From NCBI RefSeq assembly GCF_027942865.1, contig NC_134528.1, positions 11,374,086 to 11,438,085 on the forward strand: a stretch of DNA of 64,000 nt, given 5' to 3'. Under the pieces are notes generated by a model. The model did not search any database and was not told the origin of the DNA. It saw only the letters and a list, made by a program, of their open reading frames with translations. The position numbers were made by a program, and so were the translations under genes. Below are positions 60,101-64,000 of the stretch, piece after piece (position 1 is the stretch's first letter; each line of letters opens with the position of its first letter). The DNA comes from Odontesthes bonariensis (taxonomy: Eukaryota > Chordata > Actinopteri > Atheriniformes > Atherinopsidae).

Positions 60101-62362
60101 AGAAGGGTATGATTAACCAAAGATATTTCGCATAGTATTCTTAGGCTTGGCTAATGGCAGGGTTTACTGCAGGAAAGTAAACTTAGATTTAGTCCACAAT
60201 GAGAACATTAACATATATATGCTTAAAGTTTACTTCCCTGCAAGCTAATCTGACTGTTTCCATAATAAAAGACAAGTACATAGCTGTCCTAAAGGTGGTC
60301 ATAAAAATGTGCCTTATAACTTTCTTCCATTACATCTTAAGGGGAGCTTTAATGTTGTACTCTAAACCAAATTAACTTTTTATAAATGCAAAGGTGGAGA
60401 CAATGACTGGATGTGTGAACTTGTTAATATTGATTTAAGTCTGTTTCATTAGAACACAGAACTTTAACAAACAAATTGAATCCAACTGTTAACAGAGGAA
60501 CTGAAGGGAAAGAGTAGGTGGAGGTAAAGCTCACAGCGCTCAGCTTCTTTTATTACCTTCCTCGTCTCCTCTATTGATCAACATAAGAATCTGATTTATA
60601 GCTCACTACTGCAAAGCCTTCTGGGTAATTACTAAGGCTGAAAAGAAACAGGAGAGTTTATGAGGGGGACGTGGGCTGGCACTTACGTAGACACATACAA
60701 CTGTGGACACCACACAAGATAGACACATTTACAGAGTTTTTATTCACACGTGCCAGCACAGAACATGTGCCAAGTGTCTGTAGAGATGTACATCATGTAT
60801 CATAGCACCCAAATAACAGTCTATGTCAATCAATAAAATGATATATTGACCCAGTGTGACCAGATCACGCTATGTCATAGAGGCCAGATTTTTTTTTAGT
60901 GTTGAAACACTGTGGCAGAGTGCTTTAAAGAAGAGATTCCTGCTTTGAAATTCCTGATTTAAGTAACATTTTTGGTTGCTTGAGACACTCAGATCATTCT
61001 TTCAAGTTTGCGATCCTTCGGACAATGCAGCTGAGCTTGTGCTTGACTCATAAATAGCATGGCTGCCATACACAGAGCAACGCTTTCACAAGGCTGCATC
61101 ATAGTGTGTTATTACCTGTTCTGTAAGTGTGTTTATTTGCTTGTATATACTGGTATGCTGTTGTGACCTTCCCTCAATGCAGTAACTCACCTGACATTAG
61201 AGCAGCTTAGTTTTTTGTTTTTTCCCCTTTTTTCCTGCTGCCAGCTGACTGACACCCGCCCTCTCTTGTGTCCTCCAGTGAACAGCCTGGCTCGGTCCAA
61301 GTATTGCTGACATCCAATCAGGAGGAGGAAGAGGACCAGGCAACGCCCAGCCAGGACGCTGCTCTGGACCAAGAACTGCCCCCTCCCCCCTACAGACCTA
61401 CTCCCCCTCGACCCACGCTCACCCTCAGTATCCCTCACCCATGCGGCCCTTCCCGCCAAGGGGGTGAAGAGGATGGGCATTTGGGGAGGAGAGGGGAGGA
61501 AGGTGAGGGTGGGAGGGAGGGGACAGGAGTGAGGCTGTGTGAGTTGCTGCAGGCAGGAGGAGTGAGTGTCAGACCCCTGGGGAAGCACTTAGCCATTTCA
61601 TTACCCTCGCTTCCTCTGCGTCTCTGGGATACACACATCACACACACCTCACAGCCTACACACCTTGAACCTGCACAGGCTCCACCTCCTCCCTCTACTC
61701 CTCCCCCCTCACCCCCCCTGGAAACTTCTGGGCAAAGAAAACCTATCACACCGCTTTGGCAGCCACCCCAACCCCACTCCCCCAGCCCATCTCACCATTG
61801 GCAGCAACATGGAGCCGCCGCAGACAGCAGCACACGTCATTGGTCCTCCTGGAGTTTGGATCGCCCCGATGCCGTGGTGACGCCATATGACACGCCCCCA
61901 GACCGCTGTGTTCCCATCAGACCGCAGATGTCCAGTCAGAACCACAGCTTCAGTTGCCAGTCTTCTCCAGGGCACTACGGCTCCCAGCATGCGCCAGGGC
62001 TGCAGAGTGGTCCCTGCTGTGACCGTGAGGAGGCTGAGCTGTCTGAGCTTGACTCCCTTTACCAGGCCAGTCTGCTGGCTGGGAAGACAGGTATACTCCC
62101 ATACACACATATTTGTTTCTGTGTCCCTATGGAGAAACTCCCTTGGCACAATGCATTCCATAGGCCCTACCCTAACCCTAATTGTCACAACTGAAAGCCT
62201 AACTCTAACTCTTACTTTAATCCCAACCAATTCCTAATTCTTCGTCAAAATTTGGTTCACTTGGTACACATAGGAACCACAATTTGGTACCCATGTTAAC
62301 AGGAAGTCCCCATAAAAATGGTGTCTTGTGAGTTTATGGTCCCAATCATGACATAAAAACAT

Positions 62363-62409
<47 letters not shown>

Positions 62410-64000
62410 TTTGTGTTTGTGTGTTGCAGTGGGGTCCTATCATTGACATAATGAATTCCCTTAACTCTAACTCTTAACCTTATTAACCTACGACTAATTT
62501 GTTCCTTTATTGACCCCACTACCTAAAAAAACAAAGAAATGACAACAAAATAAGAACAGCACATTGTCCATAAAACCTAAAATCTGCAAATCATGTTCAT
62601 GGGAGCTTGTGTCGTATTAAAGGCAAGGCAAGGCAAGGCATCTTTATTTATATAGCGCATTTCATACCACAGGCAACTCATTGTGTATTAAAGGGATAGT
62701 TTGCCTCTTTTGACATGAAGCTGTATGACATCCCATATTAGCAATATCATTTATGAACATTGACTTACCCCCTGCTGCGTCCTGTTAGCCGAGTTCCAGC
62801 CTCGCTTTGGCGTTGACGAAGGTAGTCCGGCTAGTTTGCTAGGGTCCCGAAAATAAAGCGTCTTGCTTCTCAAAACAATATGCGTTCAAAAGAGTAATAC
62901 ATTTGCATCACAAAATCGTCCCTCCAGAAAAAGTCAGACCTCACAATCGCTTGGTGCTTTTTTCTCTCTTCATGTCAAAAGAGGCAAACTATCCCTTTAA
63001 GAGGCATCAAGTCTCCATCAGTCGACATGGTGGTGTCAGAGTAAAAGGCTGCTCCTCAGTGTTCGCTTTTATTTCTTATAAATAAATGATCAAAAACAAA
63101 TGGATGTGGCCTCAGAATATTGTCTTTTCTGTGGATGTCTTGAAAGGTGGGGTAGACCCTGGAAAGGTTGCTAATCCATCGCAGGGCCAACACAGAGACA
63201 AATTGGAGAAACAATTAGACAAACAACCATGCACACTCGCACTCACTCCTATGGTCTATTTAGAATCAACAAATAACCTGACATGCAAATTTTTGGCCTT
63301 GGGAGGAAGCCGGCGTACCCGAAGAGAACCCACAGAGAGAACATGCAAACTGCTTGTGACAACATTCTGTCTCAAAATTAAAAAAATTAATAAAACCTTA
63401 AAAAACATTTAATCTATCCCCTTTTTACCTCAGAAAAGCAAAAAGCAATAATTTATGAATTTTAAAACAAAAATGAAAGATTATAGCAGAGGAGTTTAAT
63501 GAATCATTTTTGTTTTATAACAATAAAAAGATTTTATTTTTTGTATTTAGAATTAATTTTAAAACGTATTTGTATATTTAGTGGGTTTTTTTGTTTAGTT
63601 TATACATTTCTTAAGTGTAAATGAGGAGCATGGAGAAAATATGTTTTGCAGAACAAGCTACAGCATGTTCATATTTTCACCATCTGTGTGTTCTAAGGCT
63701 GCAGCCCATCAGAGAGACTTATATCCAGGGTGGGAGGGCAGGCTCGCTCCAAGACCCCAAATGCAGACATGGAGAGGAGTGTGTACGGGGCAGACTGCAC
63801 CAACACCCCCACCTACCTCAACAAGGCAACACCTACATAATAATTTTAATACTATACCCTCACGTGTTGGATCCATTTCCAGGCATATGACAGACATTTT
63901 CTCCCTCTGCAGCCAATGATGTTGCAGGATCTGCGTTTTGGGGTGGAGCCTAATGATGGGGACAACCAGAGGCGAATAGGACGCAGCCTGAGTGGCACGG
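16382..64000 (+). CDS. usp54: Ubiquitin specific peptidase 54 (18 coding exons, 3' end beyond window)
   Basis: Exons: 16382-16537, 25447-25539, 32714-32848, 35749-35862, 36004-36086, 37700-37805, 40950-41096, 44093-44242, 44761-44953, 45177-45359, 45699-45918, 49484-49864, 50138-50265, 50352-50510, 57783-57930, 61279-62090, 63698-63825, 63913-64000. Joined, they keep one frame for 1141 codons plus one base. The product is a USP-family (peptidase C19) cysteine protease with Cys45 (NSCFLNS), His305 (GKHYSTFF) and Asp322 (YFDDAHV), a complete triad. CxxC-like pairs (C169/C172 and C228/C232) resemble zinc-finger positions. The closest match by memory is human USP54, and USP53 is the sister. USP53 and USP54 were long listed as inactive, and recent work reports K63-linked deubiquitinase activity. 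The tail (393 onward) is Ser/Pro-rich and less conserved, with recognisable islands. The human protein is nearly 1700 residues, so roughly the last third lies beyond the window. Intron 17 would be GC-AG. Confidence 0.95.
16865..16894 (+). repeat. (TA)n tract
   Basis: Run of TA units broken once by CA. Confidence 0.85.
17394..17452 (+). repeat. (CA)n microsatellite
   Basis: About 29 CA units with one interrupting C. His/Thr frames across it are artefacts. Confidence 0.92.
22640..22735. mobile_element. Short Tc1-type MITE or fused terminal repeats
   Basis: Starts with acagtacctgtcaaaaatctgaacgcac and ends with gtgctcaaacttttagccatcactatatat. These look like the two inverted ends of a Tc1-like element joined with almost no interior. 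Confidence 0.5.
25447..25539 (+). CDS. usp54: usp54 coding exon 2
   Basis: Encodes residues 53-83 ([18 protein letters not shown], then [13 protein letters not shown]), highly conserved USP54/USP53 catalytic sequence directly after the Cys box. Borders are tttcag|GTTTTG and TTAAAG|gtgaaa, phase 0 on both sides. Confidence 0.96.
26850..26990 (-). mobile_element. ISRm11-like Tc1/mariner fragment
   Basis: Contains ctgcactgcaggcaggtcag and caccaggactcttttacag, matching the same transposase stretch seen at about 2290-2330, and further down ccaaaacctgttcg. Confidence 0.6.
28570..28800 (+). repeat. Compound (CCTC/CTC)n, (CT)n and (CA)n simple repeats
   Basis: CCCT/CCTC units at about 28590-28625, CTC triplets at about 28625-28645, CT at about 28728-28760 and CA at 28761-28799. 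The long frames in both strands here are simple-repeat translations. Confidence 0.9.
29590..30130 (+). mobile_element. Tc1-like transposase remnant
   Basis: Contains degenerate plus-strand Tc1 transposase DNA: gtcatgtggactgaataagatgaattagaac (W-T-D-E context with an in-frame stop), ctaagcacaggggtggattgatcatcc (K-H-G-G-G-S-I context) and ctgcaatggactgaatgaagg. Multiple stops and frameshifts make it inactive. Confidence 0.7.
30480..30655 (+). mobile_element. Tc1-like 3'-end fragment
   Basis: The string tgtcatgtgttgctgttcatctgaagatgtatttac and a following agaattgaaagagg closely parallel the 3' end of the element at 42540-42695 in this window, so both belong to one family. Confidence 0.6.
31437..31935 (+). 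mobile_element. 5' part of ISRm11-like Tc1/mariner element
   Basis: Starts with a terminal-repeat-like ttccaaaaatgttggcaggctgtgtaaaat, continues with cattcacagtagaacatagaac and with ggttaattggcaacaggtcagtaacatgattg, then tataaaaagagctccttggagaggc and degraded transposase start. The 3' half is missing. Confidence 0.75.
32714..32848 (+). CDS. usp54: usp54 coding exon 3
   Basis: Encodes residues 84-128 ([20 protein letters not shown], then [25 protein letters not shown]). The IMDDAAECF block is typical of USP54/USP53. Borders are tttgcag|AGTATC and TGCTTT|gtaagt, phase 0. Confidence 0.96.
32849..35748 (+). other. usp54 intron 4
   Basis: About 2.9 kb, AT-rich, with a minus-strand Tc1/mariner remnant at 33750-34560 and a short CA/CG-rich tract at 35641-35678. 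No exon is supported. Confidence 0.85.
33750..34560 (-). mobile_element. Tc1/mariner transposase remnant
   Basis: On the minus strand it reads ttctttggactgatgaaaccaagatgaac (W/L-T-D-E-T-K motif around the catalytic Asp) and gatggataatgactccaaacatatgg (D-N-D-P-K-H-type motif). Short open frames at 34304-34523 minus cover part of it. Stops elsewhere show it is dead. Confidence 0.65.
35749..35862 (+). CDS. usp54: usp54 coding exon 4
   Basis: Encodes residues 129-166 ([20 protein letters not shown], then [18 protein letters not shown]). Borders are tttctcag|GAGAAT and GAACAG|gtaggg, phase 0. The intron that follows is only 141 bp. Confidence 0.96.
36004..36086 (+). CDS. usp54: usp54 coding exon 5 (first CxxC pair)
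   Basis: Encodes [20 protein letters not shown] and YISTTSL, residues 167-193, plus two bases of Cys194. C169 and C172 form a CxxC-like pair. Borders are tttgcag|TGTGTG and CTCTG|gtaaga, leaving phase 2. A long CA repeat begins 15 bases into the intron. Confidence 0.95.
36087..37699 (+). other. usp54 intron 6 with long CA repeat
   Basis: About 1.6 kb. The (AC)n array 36102-36186 sits just behind the donor. The rest is unremarkable AT-rich sequence. Val/Cys and His/Thr frames across the repeat are artefacts. Confidence 0.85.
36102..36186 (+). repeat. (AC)n microsatellite, about 42 units
   Basis: Pure AC dinucleotide array of about 85 bp starting 15 bases after the exon 5 donor. Confidence 0.96.
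37700..37805 (+). CDS. usp54: usp54 coding exon 6
   Basis: Completes Cys194 and encodes [20 protein letters not shown], then [15 protein letters not shown] (195-229). Borders are atgctgcag|TAACCAG and TGCCCC|gtaaga, phase 2 in and phase 0 out. Confidence 0.95.
37806..40949 (+). other. usp54 intron 7
   Basis: About 3.1 kb with no clear mobile element. It has GT-rich stretches near 40430-40590 and a CTT run at 40684-40700. The 208-codon minus frame 40198-40824 crosses this simple sequence and has no recognisable domain. Confidence 0.8.
40950..41096 (+). CDS. usp54: usp54 coding exon 7 (second CxxC-like pair)
   Basis: Encodes residues 230-278 ([20 protein letters not shown], then [20 protein letters not shown] and LGTCLRLGD). 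C232 with C228 of the previous exon forms the second metal-finger-like pair. Borders are cgtcacag|AGTAAC and GGAGAC|gtaaga, phase 0. Confidence 0.96.
41990..42695 (+). mobile_element. Tc1-like transposon 3' half, degenerate
   Basis: Contains gacaatgataccaaacacagcagcaaatc (D-N-D-x-K-H context), then gtccagacctcaacctcattaaaatgctttgg (P-D-L-N-x-I-E context) and the 3' terminal part ending cttttcacatgactgtta. This is the usual order for a plus-strand Tc1 transposase. Stops and frame breaks are present and the 5' end is absent. Confidence 0.75.
42935..42959 (+). repeat. (CA)n microsatellite
   Basis: About 12 CA units followed by impure CA/CG. Confidence 0.88.
44093..44242 (+). CDS. usp54: usp54 coding exon 8: His box and Asp
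   Basis: Encodes residues 279-328. The block [20 protein letters not shown] carries catalytic His305. [12 protein letters not shown] carries the third triad residue, Asp322, the first Asp after Phe as in other USPs. Borders are tgtgtag|TTGTTC and AAAGAG|gtgaga, phase 0. The minus frame 43967-44269 is a shadow. Confidence 0.97.
44243..44760 (+). other. usp54 intron 9
   Basis: 518-bp intron, gtgaga to cacctccag. I see nothing further in it. Confidence 0.9.
44761..44953 (+). CDS. usp54: usp54 coding exon 9: end of catalytic domain
   Basis: Encodes residues 329-392 plus one base. [20 protein letters not shown] then [12 protein letters not shown] closes the USP fold, followed by a Ser/Gln-rich linker to AGYDSEDSG. 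Borders are cacctccag|ATCGGC and GACTCAG|gtacag, phase 1 out. Confidence 0.96.
45177..45359 (+). CDS. usp54: usp54 coding exon 10: Ser/Thr-rich linker
   Basis: Starts [20 protein letters not shown], a strongly conserved USP54 motif, and ends near TPPLGADAG (residues 393-453 plus one base). Borders are tgtcttag|GTCGGG and GGAG|gtaatg, phase 1 in and out. It is probably an unstructured phospho-rich region. Confidence 0.93.
45360..45698 (+). other. usp54 intron 11
   Basis: 339-bp intron between gtaatg and acgtttag. I see nothing further. The human protein carries extra residues at this point, and no matching exon is visible here. Confidence 0.85.
45699..45918 (+). CDS. usp54: usp54 coding exon 11: Pro/Ser-rich with conserved end
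   Basis: Encodes residues 454-526 plus two bases. It opens with a Pro-rich stretch, then [16 protein letters not shown] (parallel to human DFKETVSNMIHNRPSL, from memory), then Ser runs, then [13 protein letters not shown] (human [14 protein letters not shown]). Borders are acgtttag|AGTCAG and TCCAG|gtactg. Confidence 0.92.
47098..48290 (-). mobile_element. RTE/Rex-type LINE reverse-transcriptase remnant
   Basis: Minus-strand open pieces carry RT hallmarks. At 47839-48048 is [12 protein letters not shown]...[16 protein letters not shown]...[11 protein letters not shown], the region of the first catalytic Asp. At 47416-47628 is [12 protein letters not shown], the F/YxDD box, followed soon by [13 protein letters not shown], which is typical of the fish Rex3/RTE thumb region. 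The gap between these last two motifs is much shorter than in intact elements, so there is an internal deletion. Several frameshifts mean it is dead. I am surer of it being a non-LTR RT than of the exact clade. Confidence 0.8.
48895..48903 (+). repeat. Target-site duplication CGTTATTAC, left copy
   Basis: Identical to 49438-49446 and flanks the element exactly. Confidence 0.75.
48904..49437 (+). mobile_element. Non-autonomous DNA element carrying a RecQ-like helicase fragment
   Basis: It starts TAGCCTGGGTGCC and ends GTAGTCAGGCTA, giving short imperfect inverted ends (TAGCCTG). It is flanked by identical 9-bp copies CGTTATTAC at 48895-48903 and 49438-49446. A plus-strand frame (48946-49383) includes [20 protein letters not shown] and then [23 protein letters not shown], the front of a RecQ-type helicase up to motif I. 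It breaks off before a GxGKS. A 9-bp duplication suggests a Mutator-like (MULE) element but does not prove it. Confidence 0.7.
49438..49446 (+). repeat. Target-site duplication CGTTATTAC, right copy
   Basis: The right copy ends 37 bases before usp54 coding exon 12. Its final TTAC places an A 39 bases upstream of the exon, a workable branch-point position. Confidence 0.75.
49484..49864 (+). CDS. usp54: usp54 coding exon 12
   Basis: Encodes residues 527-653 plus two bases. It begins [23 protein letters not shown] (human [21 protein letters not shown]) and ends with [23 protein letters not shown], both conserved USP54 islands. The middle is Pro/Gly-rich. Borders are ttgctctgtag|CTCTTC and CCTGACAG|gtagga, phase 2 in and out. 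Confidence 0.94.
50138..50265 (+). CDS. usp54: usp54 coding exon 13
   Basis: Encodes residues 654-696 plus one base: [31 protein letters not shown], parallel to human PSWRHIPKSHSSSILEV. Borders are tttctacag|GGAGGT and AAAATAG|gtatgt. The next intron is 86 bp. Confidence 0.93.
50352..50510 (+). CDS. usp54: usp54 coding exon 14: coiled-coil-like segment
   Basis: Encodes residues 697-749 plus one base: [40 protein letters not shown], then [12 protein letters not shown]. The highly charged, heptad-like Lys/Arg/Glu/Gln stretch is probably helical or coiled coil. Human has the same [14 protein letters not shown] and GFNPxPSxFMDLDxLQxQG. Borders are atttcag|GCTCAG and CACCAGG|gtatgg, phase 1. Confidence 0.94.
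51883..51890 (+). repeat. Target-site duplication CCAGTGGG, left copy
   Basis: 8 bp, identical to 52793-52800, directly abutting the hAT-type terminal repeat. Confidence 0.9.
51891..52792. mobile_element. Non-autonomous hAT-type DNA transposon, 902 bp
   Basis: Perfect 11-bp terminal inverted repeats (CAGTGTTGTGC at 51891, GCACAACACTG ending at 52792) lie inside identical 8-bp target duplications, the hAT pattern. The ends carry many copies of the motif gttca / gaactagttcaa in both directions, as subterminal repeats. The centre (about 52330-52520) is GC-richer. No transposase frame is present. Frames at 52389-52664 and 52708-52908 lie within it and are not recognisable. Confidence 0.9.
52793..52800 (+). 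repeat. Target-site duplication CCAGTGGG, right copy
   Basis: Identical to 51883-51890. Confidence 0.9.
55917..57130 (+). mobile_element. Tc1-like transposon, degenerate, both ends recognisable
   Basis: The left end ctgcagtactgtgcaatactt and right end cacttttgcacagttctgg form imperfect inverted repeats. Inside, plus-strand transposase debris includes ggcccaagcctcatcagaaatgggctccatgg, ccccagagcccggacctcaacatgactgaggc (P-D-L-N context) and gagctttgggatgtcccttcaaggag. Stops and frameshifts are present. An AATAAA at about 57046 belongs to the element. Confidence 0.7.
57783..57930 (+). CDS. usp54: usp54 coding exon 15 (predicted, weakly conserved)
   Basis: The acceptor is tctgttgttaacatcctcag|CTGTGC with a long pyrimidine tract, and the donor is CCTCGCAG|gtacca. 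Phase 1 in and phase 2 out match exon 14 and exon 16 exactly. It encodes residues 750-798 with two bases left, including [14 protein letters not shown] and [20 protein letters not shown]. Human has little similarity here beyond a possible SACLPTQAG against NACPQG just before the shared SEQP start of the next exon. The support comes from splice signals and phase. Confidence 0.65.
57931..61278 (+). other. usp54 intron 16
   Basis: About 3.3 kb. The first 250 bases are a degenerate tandem repeat (57945-58175) that keeps the exon 15 frame open to TAA 58286-58288. An AATAAA is at 58317-58322. The rest is AT-rich with no recognised element. Confidence 0.75.
57945..58175 (+). repeat. Degenerate minisatellite, about 50-bp units
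   Basis: Four or so units each begin with a tgtgtgtcytcagct-like string (tgtgtctgcagcggtggctg, tgtgtgtcctcagctcaccg, tgtgtgtcctctgggcgctgg, tgtgtgtcttcagctctggctgg). Each continues with a caaaaatcac / caaactcacc-like middle and ends in a CCCC or CCTG stretch. Each unit therefore carries an acceptor-like cag. Confidence 0.6.
61279..62090 (+). CDS. usp54: usp54 coding exon 16: large Pro/Ser-rich exon
   Basis: 812-bp exon encoding residues 799-1069 plus one base. It opens [19 protein letters not shown], matching human SEQPIPLQVLLSQE from memory. It then runs through Pro-rich sequence with a PPPPY motif (PPxY at 834-837, a possible WW-domain ligand), a Gly/Glu patch and more Pro/Ser. It closes [22 protein letters not shown] (human ETSELESLYQASLQAS). 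Borders are gtgtcctccag|TGAACA and AAGACAG|gtatac. The minus frames 61435-61749 and 61709-62230 are shadows. Confidence 0.92.
62364..62406 (+). repeat. (CA)n microsatellite
   Basis: About 21 CA units inside a dispersed repeat that has cctaaccctaa-type strings on one side and cttaactctaactctt on the other. Confidence 0.93.
62615..63010 (+). mobile_element. Dispersed fish repeat (aaggcaagg...tatagcgcatttcat), interrupted
   Basis: aaaggcaaggcaaggcaaggcatctttatttatatagcgcatttcat, then caggcaactcattgtgta, is a common short interspersed sequence in teleosts. The copy is split by the MITE at 62688-63000 and appears to resume with gaggcatcaag. Class not assigned. Confidence 0.5.
62688..63000. mobile_element. 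TTAA-target MITE with 33-bp identical terminal repeats
   Basis: TTAA at 62688-62691 and 62997-63000. Including TTAA, the first 33 bases and the reverse complement of the last 33 are identical (TTAAAGGGATAGTTTGCC..., ending ...GACATGAAG). At 313 bp with no frame it is non-autonomous, of piggyBac or Kolobok type by target. Identical ends suggest recent activity. Confidence 0.88.
63150..63360 (+). mobile_element. Dispersed fish repeat fragment of uncertain class
   Basis: Contains ctaatccatcgcagggccaacacagagac, then ttgggaggaagccggcgtaccc and gagaacatgcaaact, strings that recur in many fish genomes. I cannot assign it to a LINE or SINE class with confidence. The frame 63086-63412 is not a gene. 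Confidence 0.55.
63698..63825 (+). CDS. usp54: usp54 coding exon 17 (predicted GC donor)
   Basis: The acceptor is gttctaag|GCTGCA, phase 1 in. It encodes residues 1070-1112, [34 protein letters not shown]..., where the motif [10 protein letters not shown] parallels human SKTSTAEMEH. No GT donor gives both the needed phase 0 and this conserved part. AACAAG|gcaaca at 63825/63826 does, giving an 87-bp GC-AG intron. A competing acceptor gctgcag|CCC would give a different, non-matching frame. Confidence 0.7.
63913..64000 (+). CDS. usp54: usp54 coding exon 18 (cut by window end)
   Basis: The acceptor is ctccctctgcag|CCAATG, phase 0. It encodes residues 1113-1141 plus one base, ending [11 protein letters not shown], which matches human LRRISRSLSGT. 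The frame is open to the window edge. Confidence 0.9.

Larger units (their letters stand above)
62091..63697 (+). other. usp54 intron 17 (short repeats and MITE)
   Basis: About 1.6 kb. It contains a dispersed repeat interrupted by a CA array (62364-62406), an AAGGC-repeat / tatagcgcatttcat fish repeat (62615-63010) split by a TTAA MITE, a further dispersed repeat (about 63150-63360), and an AT-rich tail. Confidence 0.8.

Noticed and set aside
62166..62182. Telomere-like ccctaaccctaa string
   Set aside because: Only two units, within a dispersed repeat that also has cttaactctaactctt nearby. Not an interstitial telomere array.
61435..62230. Minus-strand frames of 104 and 173 codons
   Set aside because: Shadows of the GC-rich usp54 exon 16 on the plus strand, which is supported by conserved ends and splice phases.
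63641..63919. Alternative frame for exon 17 using acceptor gctgcag|CCC
   Set aside because: Open but shows no similarity to USP54. The upstream acceptor frame retains the [10 protein letters not shown] motif and the required phase.
1..64000. CRISPR arrays, operons, phage or plasmid features, tRNA or rRNA genes
   Set aside because: None seen. Direct repeats present are eukaryotic microsatellites or transposon ends, and genes are split by introns.

Overview
This is vertebrate nuclear DNA, most likely from a teleost fish. The evidence is two recognisable vertebrate genes split into many exons with GT-AG borders. Between the exons lie dinucleotide and tetranucleotide microsatellites and many decayed DNA transposons and LINE pieces of types common in bony fish: Tc1/mariner, hAT, TTAA-target MITEs, L2 tails and an RTE/Rex-type reverse transcriptase. 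The species cannot be named from the sequence. There is no bacterial, phage or CRISPR content.

Layout. Positions 1-3071 hold the last two coding exons of a myozenin gene (MYOZ1-like, + strand), followed by its 3'UTR and a poly(A) signal near 3440. From 3466 to about 5380 is intergenic DNA with a TTAA-flanked MITE lodged in an L2 tail. A CpG-rich block at about 5380-6372 is the probable promoter and noncoding first exon of the next gene. From there to the window end runs usp54 (ubiquitin specific peptidase 54, + strand). Its ATG is at 16382 and 18 coding exons (the last cut by the window end) give at least 1141 codons. Every exon junction is phase-compatible. The catalytic USP domain lies in coding exons 1-9 (16382-44953). 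The Ser/Pro-rich tail lies in exons 10-18 (45177-64000).

The order MYOZ1 then USP54, on one strand, is the order I recall for human chromosome 10q22, so this looks like conserved linkage and not an operon. The two products act in different places: myozenin is a Z-disc adaptor of striated muscle, and USP54 is a deubiquitinase-family protein.

Most of the remaining sequence is intron. The introns carry at least four pieces of one Tc1/mariner (ISRm11-like) family and six or so other Tc1-like remnants. They also hold a 902-bp hAT-type element with an 8-bp target duplication, a 534-bp element with 9-bp target duplications that carries a RecQ-helicase-like fragment, an RTE/Rex-like LINE remnant, and a second TTAA MITE with 33-bp identical ends.

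I found no convincing undescribed biological system. The points most worth checking are the RecQ-fragment element just upstream of a usp54 splice acceptor, the lack of an identifiable MIT-like exon in usp54, a predicted GC-AG intron, a possible alternative 3' terminal exon, and a 68-codon uORF ending two bases before the usp54 start.
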